DNA of 64,000 bases, taken from contig NZ_CP026118.1 in the NCBI RefSeq assembly GCF_004101865.1, forward strand, positions 2,869,001 through 2,933,000. The letters are read 5' to 3'. This document shows, in pieces, positions 26,531-34,295 of the stretch (the stretch's first letter is position 1; each line of letters starts with the position of its first letter). The position numbers and the translations under genes were made by a program. The notes under the pieces are model-generated. The model searched no databases, was not told the DNA's origin, and was given only the letters and a program-made list of their open reading frames with translations. This stretch comes from Halobacillus litoralis. GTDB lineage: Bacteria > Bacillota > Bacilli > Bacillales > Halobacillaceae.

Positions 26531-27466
26531 TTATTCAGATCCGAAATCAACGATCATATCGTGAGTGTTTTGTACTTCTTCCTCGGACATGAAAATCAAG
26601 TACATGCCGTTCACCATTCTTCCATCACCTTCCATTTGATAGGTGGAAGAGTTTTTGCGGGCACTGCTGTAATTCGTGGCAAGTCTTCTCATGTCTCCGA
26701 ATTGCATGTTCGTACTCACGTTGTCTCCGAGCACGTCCATGACATCACCGACTTTGTTGACAACATCGAGCCGTGCACCTTTATCGATGATTCCCTGAAT
26801 GACCTGACGTTGGCGTTCATTACGTCCGATGTCTCCTTGTGGGTCATTCTTTCTCATGCGAACGAAGGCCAGCGCTTCACGGCCATCCAGTTCAATTTCA
26901 CCTTTTTCAAAATCAAAACTGCCGGAGCTGAATGCGCGATCGTTTTGAACCGTCACACCATCGACAGCGTCAACGACTTGTGAAAGACCTTCCATGTTGA
27001 CGCGTATATAATAATCCAGGTTAATATCCAGGAAGTTTTCCACTGTATCGACCGCCATATCACTTCCACCATAGGCATAAGCGTGGTTGATGCGGGTCGT
27101 GCGTCCGTCCCCGGCGATTTCTACACGTGTATCTCGTGGAATACTGACCATTTGCATTTGGTCATTGTTAGGATCCAGGGTCATGACGATCATCGTGTCT
27201 GAACGACCGACATCGTTTTCCCGCTCGTCCACCCCGAGCAATAGAATATTGATCGGTTCTTTTTGATCGACCTTTTCTTTCGTTTCATCTGTATCGATAG
27301 AGGAGACGTCCTCATGCAGGTCCTGATTGACGGTTGTACGCACATCATTAATGATCGTAAATAAATAAATGCCTCCGATTAATAACACTAAACCTATGAC
27401 GACAAGGAGGATTTTCCAACCTCTTCTTTTGCGCCGCTTTTTCTTCTTTACTTCTCTTCGACCCAT
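26531..27466 (-). CDS. LytR-CpsA-Psr family wall-polymer ligase
   Basis: The start at ATG 27466 follows AAAGAGGTGGGGG; the ORF extends upstream but without an SD. 311 residues: a very basic cytoplasmic start (MGRREVKKKKRRKRR), one membrane anchor (ILLVVIGLVLLIGGIYLFTI, about 19-38), then the extracellular LCP domain with NILLLGVDERENDVGRSDTM, VSIPRDTRVEI, TRINHAYAYGG and LAFVRMRKNDPQGDIGRNER, all signature stretches including the Arg and Asp residues that bind the pyrophosphate lipid. LCP enzymes transfer teichoic acids or similar polymers from the lipid carrier to peptidoglycan. Monocistronic, divergent from the ROK gene. Confidence 0.9.
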   Translation of the reverse strand: MGRREVKKKKRRKRRGWKILLVVIGLVLLIGGIYLFTIINDVRTTVNQDLHEDVSSIDTDETKEKVDQKEPINILLLGVDERENDVGRSDTMIVMTLDPNNDQMQMVSIPRDTRVEIAGDGRTTRINHAYAYGGSDMAVDTVENFLDINLDYYIRVNMEGLSQVVDAVDGVTVQNDRAFSSGSFDFEKGEIELDGREALAFVRMRKNDPQGDIGRNERQRQVIQGIIDKGARLDVVNKVGDVMDVLGDNVSTNMQFGDMRRLATNYSSARKNSSTYQMEGDGRMVNGMYLIFMSEEEVQNTHDMIVDFGSE

Positions 27467-27605
27467 TCCCCCACCTCTTTTATAAAAAGTTCCTTCTTTA
27501 TTATACGTTTTTTGTAGATTTATGTAAAAACAGTTGACTGACATTTCCTCGTTTTTATAAAAAGAGTTACAATAAATGAAAACCATTCATAAAGGAGTGT
27601 TACAC

Positions 27606-28493
27606 ATGGGGATTCAAATCGGTGTGGATCTTGGCGGGACGAATGTACGTGTGGCAACGGTTGATGGACAAGGAACCATCGAGCAAATGCTGCAGGAAAA
27701 AACGGAAGTGGAAAAAGGATACGAATATACAATTGAAAAAATCATCCGCATGATCGAAAAGATTTCGGAGGGAAAAGAAATCGATCGCATTGGAATCGGA
27801 GCACCAGGTCCCTTGGATCCTCGTAAAGGGGTCATTTTGAGTCCACCTAATCTTCCTGGCTGGGAGGAGGTCTCTATTGTCAAAGAATTGGAAGGGTATT
27901 TTTCCGTACGGGTGCAGCTCGAAAACGACGCAAATGTTGCCGCATTGGCTGAAGCGAAGTTCGGAGCTGGAAAAGGTAAAGAGAGTGTCTTTTACATAAC
28001 AGTGAGCACCGGGGTCGGCGGAGGCTTTGTTTTCAATGGAACAGTCTTCAGCGGGGCGCATGGTTATGCTGGGGAAATCGGGAATATGATCATTAACCCG
28101 AATGGCTATCAGTACAGCAACCTGAATAAAGGGTCTTTAGAAAGTTATGCAAGCGGGACGGCGATCGGGAAAAGAGCAATGGAATTATACGGCATTGAAG
28201 GAGGGTCAGAGCGGGTATTCGAACTTGTCAGTGCAGGAGACGAGCAGGCTTTGCGCATTGTCAATGAAGCGATTGATTATTTGGCGATGGGGATTGCCAA
28301 CCTTGCCCACGTCCTTAACCCGGAAGTGTTTGTGATCGGCGGTGGAGTCATGAATGCCGGAGAGCTGATATGGGTGCCGTTACAAGAAAGAGTGAGTGAT
28401 TACTTGTTTCCAGGACTAGCGCCGCATCTGCAAATGAGACCAGCTGAACTGAAAGGCGATGCAGGAGTCATCGGTGCAGCGCTCTTGGGGTGA
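27606..28493 (+). CDS. ROK-family sugar kinase without zinc motif
   Basis: 295 residues from ATG 27606 after AAAGGAGTGTTACAC. N-terminal phosphate loop IGVDLGGTNVRVATV, catalytic Asp in LENDANVAALAEAKFG, then YITVSTGVGGGFV and the C-terminal VFVIGGGVMNAGE identify a ROK kinase (glucokinase-like or fructokinase-like). The zinc site is lost: where ROK proteins have GEIGH and CGCGxxGCxE, this one reads GEIGNM and YQYSNLNKGSLE, so the His and all three Cys ligands are absent. No helix-turn-helix is present, so it is an enzyme, not an Xyl-repressor type. Sugar substrate unknown. Ends at a REP-like terminator. Confidence 0.88.
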   Translation: MGIQIGVDLGGTNVRVATVDGQGTIEQMLQEKTEVEKGYEYTIEKIIRMIEKISEGKEIDRIGIGAPGPLDPRKGVILSPPNLPGWEEVSIVKELEGYFSVRVQLENDANVAALAEAKFGAGKGKESVFYITVSTGVGGGFVFNGTVFSGAHGYAGEIGNMIINPNGYQYSNLNKGSLESYASGTAIGKRAMELYGIEGGSERVFELVSAGDEQALRIVNEAIDYLAMGIANLAHVLNPEVFVIGGGVMNAGELIWVPLQERVSDYLFPGLAPHLQMRPAELKGDAGVIGAALLG

Positions 28494-28510
28494 TTAAGTT
28501 AGTTAGTATG

Positions 28511-28549
28511 CCACCTCAGGTCATCCAGAATTTGGGTGACCTGAGGTGG
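28511..28549. terminator. REP-like hairpin terminator (copy after ROK kinase)
   Basis: Left arm CCACCTCAGGTCATCCA and right arm TGGGTGACCTGAGGTGG pair with one wobble position, loop about 5 nt, followed by TTGTTTTTT. This is the only copy with an uncompensated core change (GGATGACC to GGGTGACC). Confidence 0.85.
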
Positions 28550-28643
28550 TTGTTTTTTCCACTAAATGAGTTCAAAGCCTGGTGATATTTATGCAGACCT
28601 TCACGTATAGTGGTATAAGCTATACTTATGGAGGAATGTAATT

Positions 28644-29006
28644 GTGAGAAAGTGGATTGGGCTTTTGGTGGTCGTGGGTTTGCTGACAGGATGCACGGAT
28701 AGTTCTACACAACGAACCATTCAACAGTTTACAACCTCCATGGAAAATGAGCTTCACTTTGTTTATTTTTATGATGATGCCCCACCAGAAGAAAAGGTGC
28801 AGTCACAACTGAAAGGGATGAAGGTTTTCTTAGCAAGAAAGAACATCCAGGCTAAGATTACTTATCAGGAAATCTATGGAGAGCGAAATTTTGAAGAACG
28901 GTTAGGAGTGGAAGATAAGCAAATTCTTGTCTTCGACTATAAAGGGATCCGCTTTAACGCGAAGAATATCCATGTCTTAGAAGGAATGATACTGCAAATA
29001 CCATAA
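28644..29006 (+). CDS. Small lipoprotein of unknown function
   Basis: GTG start at 28644 with SD GGAGGAATG. 120 residues: a signal peptide with lipobox LTGC (Cys17), then a 100-residue soluble domain (ELHFVYFYDDAPPEEKVQSQ, GERNFEERLGVEDKQILVFD). The region has no motif I recognise; the alternation suggests a small thioredoxin- or YbbR-like fold, but this is a guess. It would be anchored on the outer face of the membrane. A promoter-like stretch (ATACTT before GGAGGA) precedes it, and REP-like terminators lie on both sides. Confidence 0.7.
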   Translation: MRKWIGLLVVVGLLTGCTDSSTQRTIQQFTTSMENELHFVYFYDDAPPEEKVQSQLKGMKVFLARKNIQAKITYQEIYGERNFEERLGVEDKQILVFDYKGIRFNAKNIHVLEGMILQIP

Positions 29007-29020
29007 TGCTTTGATTTGGG

Positions 29021-29075
29021 AATAACTGCCACCTCAAGTCATCCAGATTCTGGATGACTTGAGGTGGCAGTTATT
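29021..29075. terminator. REP-like hairpin, 27-bp perfect stem
   Basis: The whole 55 bases are a perfect palindrome around T29048, with arms beginning AATAACTGCCACCTCAAGTC. The core has A instead of G (CTCAAGTCATCC) and the opposite arm has the matching T (GGATGACTTGAG), so the change is compensated. It ends the lipoprotein gene and precedes the B12 riboswitch. Confidence 0.88.
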
Positions 29076-29099
29076 TACTTTTCTTGAGCGACTATATGC

Positions 29100-29446
29100 G
29101 GGAGTAGATTGACAGTCCAGTAGCATTTGAGAGATAGTTAGAGTGCAGGACATACAACTGCATAGGCTTTATGGTGGCTTCTTAAGGAAGCTGAAAAGGG
29201 AAGTCTGGTGAAAATCCGACACGGTCCCGCCACTGTAATGAGGAGGTCCTAATCAGAATCCACTGCTTTAGATAGCGGGAAGGAATAGGGCTGATGAATC
29301 TGAGTCAGGAGACCTGCCATAAAGAAGAACATGAAGTCCTACGGGAGATAGGAGGGTGTTACGTGTATAAAAACCAGGAAGATGAACTGGTTTCATGAGT
29401 CATGCTCATAAATGTGCACACCTTCATTATAAGAAGGTGTTTTTTT
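29100..29446 (+). ncRNA. Cobalamin (B12) riboswitch with transcription terminator
   Basis: The conserved core is at about 29169-29322: AAAAGGGAAGTCTGGTGAAA, then TCCGACACGGTCCCGCCACTG (the B12-box; 29213-29235), and CTGAGTCAGGAGACCTGCC (29299-29317). A stem AAACCAG/CTGGTTT (29371-29393) and then a terminator hairpin ACACCTTC/GAAGGTGT (29418-29440) with TTTTTT follow, so B12 binding should favour termination. The gene 45 bases after it is an acyl-CoA thioesterase, an unusual target. Confidence 0.93.
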
Positions 29447-29490
29447 GTGCAATTAGATTTTAGAAGTACGAATCTAAAGGAGGAAAACTC

Positions 29491-29964
29491 ATGAAATCAC
29501 CGTTACCGGTCAGTTATTCAAAGATGAAACAGACAAGGCTTGTCCTACCACCGGATACGAACCATCTAGACACGATATTCGGGGGGAAAGTGCTTGCTTA
29601 TATTGATGAAATTGCAGCTCTGACAGCTATGAAACATTCAAGCTGTGTTGTGGTTACAGCTTCGATAGATTCAGTGGATTTTATGTCTTCGGCCAAAGTA
29701 GGGGATGCCCTAACGCTCGAGGCAAGTGTTACGTGGACAGGAAGAACTTCAATGGAAGTATTTGTCCAAGTATCTGCTGATGATTTATTAGCTGGGCAAA
29801 AGGTGATGACGACGGAATCATTTTTAACCATGGTAGCTGTCGACCAGAATGGGAAACCCACAGAAGTTCCACGGTTGATCCCTGAAACAGAAGAGGAAAT
29901 ACGTTTGTATGAAACAGCTCCAGCGCGAAAAGAACATAGAAAAAGCCGCTCTACCTTACGTTGA
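29491..29964 (+). CDS. Acyl-CoA thioesterase (hotdog fold, YkhA-like)
   Basis: 157 residues. The hotdog signature is NHLDTIFGGKVLAYIDEIAALTA with the catalytic Asp in the DEIAA helix, followed by VVTASIDSVDFMSSAKVGD and SMEVFVQVSADDL, as in B. subtilis YkhA and mammalian BACH-type acyl-CoA hydrolases. It cleaves acyl-CoA to free acid and CoA in the cytosol. SD AAAGGAGGAAAAC. It is the first and only gene behind a B12 riboswitch. B12-dependent acyl-CoA mutases (methylmalonyl-CoA) offer one conceivable link, which is speculation. Terminated by the REP-like hairpin 29980-30020. Confidence 0.88.
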   Translation: MKSPLPVSYSKMKQTRLVLPPDTNHLDTIFGGKVLAYIDEIAALTAMKHSSCVVVTASIDSVDFMSSAKVGDALTLEASVTWTGRTSMEVFVQVSADDLLAGQKVMTTESFLTMVAVDQNGKPTEVPRLIPETEEEIRLYETAPARKEHRKSRSTLR

Positions 29965-29979
29965 TGAATGGTATTTATT

Positions 29980-30020
29980 CCCACCTCAGGTCATCCATAT
30001 TCTGGATGACCTGAGGTGGG
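29980..30020. terminator. REP-like hairpin, bidirectional terminator
   Basis: CCCACCTCAGGTCATCCA at 29980-29997, loop TATTC, and the complementary 18 bases to 30020. It lies between the convergent thioesterase and permease genes, within 16 and 7 bases of their stops, and is T-rich on the plus side. Confidence 0.88.
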
Positions 30021-30026
30021 GTTATT

Positions 30027-31451
30027 TTACAATAATAAGATCGCTATGGTGGCTGAGATGATTAAGCCTGCCATGACAGGGATGAAATTCTTCCTCACAA
30101 GGTCCATCACCGATACGCCGCAGAAACCAGCAATGGCAATCAAGGAAGACCAGGCGATGAGAGTCCCGCCACCCGTCCAAATCGTCCCCATTTGCCCGAT
30201 TGCAGCAAGGGTTGAGGCATCAATGCTTCCGTTCGCAAGGGAAGCAGAAAGAGCTCCTGTCAAAGGGAGACCGGAAAACCCTGACCCATCAAGTCCTGTG
30301 ATGATTCCGATCAAAAGTATACTGAAAGCGGTCAGGAAAGCATTTTGCGGCAAGAAATCCTGACTGGATTGAACCAGGTCAAATAATAGGGATGGCGTTT
30401 CTTCAGTGGGAAGGACCAAAATGTCTTCAGCAAATTCTGCGCTGCCCAGAAAGAAAAATCCGGCTATAGGGATGACAGGTCCCATCGCTTTGAATGCGAA
30501 AACGAACCCTTCTGTAATATGGTCACTTACATAATCAAGGGCTCGGTGTTTTCCGAAAGCGATCGTCGATAGGAGCAGGAGAATGACAGCCACTCCTCCT
30601 ATGAAGGCGGCACCGTTCCCCCCTTCAAAACCACCCATACGTCCCGAAGTCAGCTTAGTAGAAATCATGAAAACCATGACAGCTAACATCGCTAACGGAA
30701 CTAGGATGGCAAAGGTTTTGCTCCACATATGAATATTACGGCTGGATGGAACCTGGTTTTTTTCTGTAACTCCCTGCATCGTGTTTATTTCTTTTTCATT
30801 CATAGGATCGTTCTTCGATCGAAAATTTTTCCGGTTGAAAAAATAAGCCATCGTGATAGCGACGCCCCCGGTGATGAGAGACAAAATCAAAGCTTGATCC
30901 ATGACAGCTGTTGTTTCGATACCGGCAGCTTTTGCGGACAGCCCTGGGGCGACCTGGATGATGTAGTCGGAGGATAGCGCCATTCCTTGGCCGGCGAGTG
31001 CGACAGCTATTGCAGCGACCATCGCGGGCAAACCGGAACGGATAGCTGCAGGAACTAAAAGCGCACAAATGAGAGGGACGGCGGGGGTCGGCCAGAAGAA
31101 AAGCGAGATGACGTAAGTGACGATAACAAGTACAAAAAAAGATACGTGACTGTTGATCATGATTTTCTGAACAGGCTGAATCATCCTGGTATCTGCACCT
31201 AGGTCTTTGAGGGAACGGAGCAGGGCGACCATGAATGTAATAATCAGAAAGATATTGAACAATTCTCTGGCAGCGACCAAATTGGCATTGAATACGCCGA
31301 CAAAACCACTGATGATATCTCCATTGAACATCCAGGCGACGACAAACGTTCCGAGCAAGGTAGGCAGAACGACACCTTTCCGGAAAATCATCGTTAAAAT
31401 AATGATGAAAGTGAATAAACCATATATCCAATGAGACATAGTAAGCTCCAT
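30027..31451 (-). CDS. Polytopic permease, ion-transporter superfamily, substrate unknown
   Basis: 474 residues with about 12 membrane helices and a cytoplasmic loop near the middle (FFNRKNFRSKNDPMNEKEIN). N-terminal hydrophobic stretches (IYGLFTFIIILTMIF, VVLPTLLGTFVVAWMF), a PTPAVPLICALLVPAAI segment and the C-terminal GLDGSGFSGLPLTGALSASL and GQMGTIWTGGGTLIAWSS repeats look like transporters of the Dcu/GntP/citrate group, so an organic anion is likely. I could not place it in a named family. ATG 31451 has SD AAGGGGG; the Met four codons later is an alternative. Confidence 0.7.
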   Translation of the reverse strand: MELTMSHWIYGLFTFIIILTMIFRKGVVLPTLLGTFVVAWMFNGDIISGFVGVFNANLVAARELFNIFLIITFMVALLRSLKDLGADTRMIQPVQKIMINSHVSFFVLVIVTYVISLFFWPTPAVPLICALLVPAAIRSGLPAMVAAIAVALAGQGMALSSDYIIQVAPGLSAKAAGIETTAVMDQALILSLITGGVAITMAYFFNRKNFRSKNDPMNEKEINTMQGVTEKNQVPSSRNIHMWSKTFAILVPLAMLAVMVFMISTKLTSGRMGGFEGGNGAAFIGGVAVILLLLSTIAFGKHRALDYVSDHITEGFVFAFKAMGPVIPIAGFFFLGSAEFAEDILVLPTEETPSLLFDLVQSSQDFLPQNAFLTAFSILLIGIITGLDGSGFSGLPLTGALSASLANGSIDASTLAAIGQMGTIWTGGGTLIAWSSLIAIAGFCGVSVMDLVRKNFIPVMAGLIISATIAILLL

Positions 31452-31580
31452 GGGAAGGCCCCCTTGATGTTTTCTTCATATAATGAAAAAAGCGATTGTA
31501 TAACCTGATAGGCGGTGTGAACACTATAGGCTATTCAATTAGAGGGGGAGGAGTGAAAAGTGGCCGCTGGTAACTTACCA

Positions 31581-31633
31581 AAAACAGGCACCTCAAGTCA
31601 TCCAGATTTTGGATGACTTGAGGTGCCTGTTTT
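31581..31633. terminator. REP-like hairpin, 24-bp perfect stem
   Basis: Arms begin AAAACAGGCACCTCAAGTCA and pair perfectly over 24 bp with loop GATTT, then TTTTTT. The core carries the compensated A/T variant. It sits alone between the start of the permease gene (upstream, minus) and the DsbA terminator, so it ends no visible gene on the plus strand. Confidence 0.88.
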
Positions 31634-31690
31634 TTTCCATATTCCAACCAACTTTTTCCCGCTTTCACATCATCTGACGTACATAAAAAA

Positions 31691-31716
31691 AACGCCACGT
31701 TCAGGCACGTGGCGTT
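31691..31716 (-). terminator. Rho-independent terminator of the DsbA-family gene
   Basis: AACGCCACGT and ACGTGGCGTT pair with loop TCAGGC; read on the minus strand it is followed by TTTTTTT. Unrelated to the REP-like core. Confidence 0.85.
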
Positions 31717-31725
31717 AAACTGTAT

Positions 31726-32448
31726 TTATTTTGTCTGATTGTCCGGAGGTTCGCACCCGTTATCGGTACAGGTGGCTCCATCATTACCTGACAAATCTTC
31801 AAAAGCTGGCTGTTTCTCTTCTTCAGCGAAAGCTTTCTCCATTCCTTGCACAAACATCTCTGTCGGCTGTGCTCCTGAGACTGCATATTTTCTGTTGATT
31901 ACAAAGAAAGGTGCGCCCTGGACACCGATTTGCTGGGCTTCTGCTTCTTCTGCCCGAACATCCTCGGTGTAATCCGTTCCATTCAATATATTGATGACTT
32001 CCTGGCGATCCAGTCCAGCCTCTGCTGCTAAATCAGCGATGGTCTCCGTATCTCCAAGGTCTTTGGAGTCCGTCAAAACCGCCTTGAAGAATCGTTCAGC
32101 GACTTTTTTTCCAAGGCCCTGTTCTGTGGCGAACTGAGCAACGCGGTGGGCATCAAAAGTATTGGTAGGAATCATGCTGTCAAAGTGAAAATCAAGACCG
32201 GACATTTTCGCTTGTTCCGTCATGTTCCTCGTCATTTCTCTAGCTTCATCGAGTGACCGGCCGTATTTAGCCGCCAATTTTTCATGCATGTTTTGGCCTG
32301 TGTTGCGCTCTGCCTGAGGATCTAATTCGAAACTCTTATAGACAACCTCCACATTTTTCCCTGGGAATTGTCCGAGTGCTTCTTCTAATCTTCTTTTTCC
32401 GATATAACAAAAAGGACAGACGAAATCTGACCACACTTCTATTCTCAT
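31726..32448 (-). CDS. DsbA-family (FrnE-like) thiol oxidoreductase
   Basis: 240 residues. The thioredoxin-type start MRIEVWSDFVCPFCYIGKRR contains the CPFC active site (residues 11-14), and the family cis-Pro region is GVQGAPFFVINRKYAVSGAQ. The middle (DAHRVAQFATEQGLGKKVAE, FFKAVLTDSKDLGD) matches FrnE/YwbO-type DsbA proteins. There is no signal peptide, so it works in the cytosol. A second Cys pair in the tail (ATCTDNGCEPP) is unusual. FrnE relatives have disulfide isomerase or glutathione S-transferase-like roles. Monocistronic. Confidence 0.88.
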   Translation of the reverse strand: MRIEVWSDFVCPFCYIGKRRLEEALGQFPGKNVEVVYKSFELDPQAERNTGQNMHEKLAAKYGRSLDEAREMTRNMTEQAKMSGLDFHFDSMIPTNTFDAHRVAQFATEQGLGKKVAERFFKAVLTDSKDLGDTETIADLAAEAGLDRQEVINILNGTDYTEDVRAEEAEAQQIGVQGAPFFVINRKYAVSGAQPTEMFVQGMEKAFAEEEKQPAFEDLSGNDGATCTDNGCEPPDNQTK

Positions 32449-32698
32449 TAGTGATTCACCTCTCTATTAGAGTACAAGTACAATTTTACGTTGTCTTTCT
32501 AAGGAATGCCATCATTCTGTTCGGCCATCTCGCTGGATAATCCTTCTTTTATCCAAGTGTCCATCAAATTTTGCGGTTGGCCTCCTGCATTTACCGTTCA
32601 TAGCCTTTTTTCATACAAAGATGTACAAGCTTCACCCGCCATGTTTCTGACACCCGGAACACTCCCCGTTTCGATTATAGAAATAAGGAGGAATGTTG

Positions 32699-33517
32699 AT
32701 GATCGATATTTTAAAGGAACGCAGTTTGAGAAAAATGGGACAGGTACAGGAAGATGTCAGGGGGAAAGCTCTCAAGTTAATTGAAAAGGCGTTTGCAGAA
32801 GGAATTTACGTCCAAATCTCGTCAGGATATCGTTCGTTCACAGAACAAGCACGTTTATATGGTCAAGGTCGGCCGGATTATCACTGGAATGGAAAAAGAT
32901 TCGGCAGCAGGGGAAATATCGTCACATATGCTGAACCGGGCCAAAGCAATCATCATGACGGCCGAGCGATTGACTTTTTCCTAGTCTCCTCAGATGGGGG
33001 TAAAGCGCTCTGGAGCGTTAATGACCAGTGGCGGAGAGTAGCGGAAATCGCTAAGTCCATGGGGTTTACATGGGGCGGGGATTGGAAAGATTTCAAAGAC
33101 TATGCCCATCTCGAACTCCATGCACCGAAGAACGGTGACAACAAAGTAAAACGAATCCAAACAATGCTCGCTCAGCTCGGTTATTCTTTAGGTCCCCACA
33201 AGGTGGATGGACGTTATGGACCAGATACGATAACGGCGGTGAAGAAGTTTCAGAGAAAGGAACACCTTAAGGAAGATGGGGTGGCGGGGCCGATCACCAT
33301 CGCAATGTTACAAAAACGTACGTACCCCGGTAATTCCATCCGAATCGGCATGAAAGGCGTTCTGATTAAACAAGTGCAAAAGGTGGTTGGTGTACAAGTT
33401 GATGGCCTGTTTGGGAAAAAGACGGAAGCATCCGTCCGCGTTTATCAGGAGCACCACGGCCTGTCGGTAGATGGCATCGTCGGGCCGGTGACCTGGAGGG
33501 CTATGTTCGGCATATGA
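32699..33517 (+). CDS. M15-family L-Ala-D-Glu peptidase with two peptidoglycan-binding domains (CwlK-like)
   Basis: ATG 32699 lies 7 bases after AAGGAGG; ATG 32693 abuts it. 272 residues. Catalytic domain 1-140 with SSGYRSFTEQARLYGQGRP, QSNHHDGRAIDF (zinc His and Asp) and YAHLELH (zinc His), as in VanY/CwlK and phage endolysins. Then two PF01471-type peptidoglycan-binding repeats (about 148-205: VKRIQTMLAQLGYSLGPH, DGRYGPDTITAVKKFQ; and 212-270: VLIKQVQKVVGVQVDGLFG, DGIVGPVTW). No signal peptide is visible, as in phage-type endolysins or mother-cell lysins. It may act in sporulation or be a domesticated endolysin. Confidence 0.9.
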   Translation: MIDILKERSLRKMGQVQEDVRGKALKLIEKAFAEGIYVQISSGYRSFTEQARLYGQGRPDYHWNGKRFGSRGNIVTYAEPGQSNHHDGRAIDFFLVSSDGGKALWSVNDQWRRVAEIAKSMGFTWGGDWKDFKDYAHLELHAPKNGDNKVKRIQTMLAQLGYSLGPHKVDGRYGPDTITAVKKFQRKEHLKEDGVAGPITIAMLQKRTYPGNSIRIGMKGVLIKQVQKVVGVQVDGLFGKKTEASVRVYQEHHGLSVDGIVGPVTWRAMFGI

Positions 33518-33522
33518 AGGAG

Positions 33523-33556
33523 AAGACCGCATCCGATTCGTAGTGGATGCGGTCTT
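33523..33556 (+). terminator. Rho-independent terminator
   Basis: AAGACCGCATCC and GGATGCGGTCTT pair over 12 bp with a 10-nt loop. Only a short T run follows. It ends the M15 peptidase gene. Confidence 0.75.
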
Positions 33557-33655
33557 TGCGTGTGAATTTCTCCTGACCAGAAATATTTGAATGGTAAAAA
33601 AACGCTCCCCAAGCCTTAACCTGCCAACTCCAATTCACTAGTAATTTTTATAAGG

Positions 33656-33753
33656 TTGACAAATTGTGATAATTTTATAATAATATCAGTTGTAATATTC
33701 AGTTAATTCTAACTATTCTTAAAAATTTTTAAAGGCTGATGTTAACGCTTTCA
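33656..33753 (+). promoter_or_regulatory. Promoter and cre-like site of the symporter operon
   Basis: TTGACA at 33656-33661 is a consensus -35; AATAAT or TATAAT near 33676-33684 gives the -10 (spacing 14-17). TGTTAACGCTTTCA at 33740-33753 matches the cre consensus TGWAARCGNTTNCA at 13 of 14 positions, downstream of the start, where CcpA acts as a roadblock. Acetate-type uptake is typically under such control. Confidence 0.5.
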
Positions 33754-33770
33754 AAAAAGGAGGTCGAATC

Positions 33771-33956
33771 ATGCTTATACCTATCATTCTTGTCGTCATT
33801 ACCGTACTTTCTGTCGTATTGGCCTTGAAGAAGAAGCGTCCGATTTTTTTCGCTCTGCCGATCATAGCGCTTTTTGCGGTCACGCTTACGAAAATCATTA
33901 TGGTCCCCATGCCATTTTGGGAAACCGTCCAGTTCATCTTTGATTTGAGAGGATAA
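33771..33956 (+). CDS. Small hydrophobic protein preceding symporter genes
   Basis: 61 residues, two membrane helices (LIPIILVVITVLSVVLAL and FFALPIIALFAVTLTKIIMV) separated by a KKKR turn. Strong SD AAAAAGGAGGTCG. It begins the three-gene symporter operon, and its stop is 21 bases before the DUF4212 gene. Function unknown; it could be a third small subunit of the symporter or a membrane regulatory peptide. Confidence 0.65.
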   Translation: MLIPIILVVITVLSVVLALKKKRPIFFALPIIALFAVTLTKIIMVPMPFWETVQFIFDLRG

Positions 33957-33977
33957 CTTGAAAGGAGGTGAAACATT

Positions 33978-34280
33978 TTGAGAAAAATGGATCCTGAAAA
34001 GGCGCAGGCATACTTTCGTTTACGTACAACTCTGATTTTTATTTATTTGGGGATAGGTGTCCTCGTCTCCTATATGGTCGTTCTTTTTGCCGAAAGTCTT
34101 TCATCCTTTAGTGTGATGGGCATTCCGTTGCCATATTACATGGGCAGTCAAGGGGCGGTTATAACATTCATTGTACTATTGTTTTTCAATGCAGCGATCA
34201 GTGATGTCATCGACAGGAAGTTCGGTTTAATTCCTAAAGATAAGAATACGGATAGAGATAATAATGCAGTAAATCAATAA
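33978..34280 (+). CDS. DUF4212 small subunit of sodium:solute symporter
   Basis: TTG start at 33978, well placed behind AAAGGAGGTG. 100 residues with two helices (LIFIYLGIGVLVSYMVVLFA and AVITFIVLLFFNAAISDV) and the family start MDPEKAQAYFRLR. DUF4212 proteins are always next to an SSS-family symporter of the VC_2705 type and are considered its small subunit. Here the symporter gene starts 15 bases later. Confidence 0.88.
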   Translation: MRKMDPEKAQAYFRLRTTLIFIYLGIGVLVSYMVVLFAESLSSFSVMGIPLPYYMGSQGAVITFIVLLFFNAAISDVIDRKFGLIPKDKNTDRDNNAVNQ

Positions 34281-34295
34281 GATAGGGGGAGAAGA

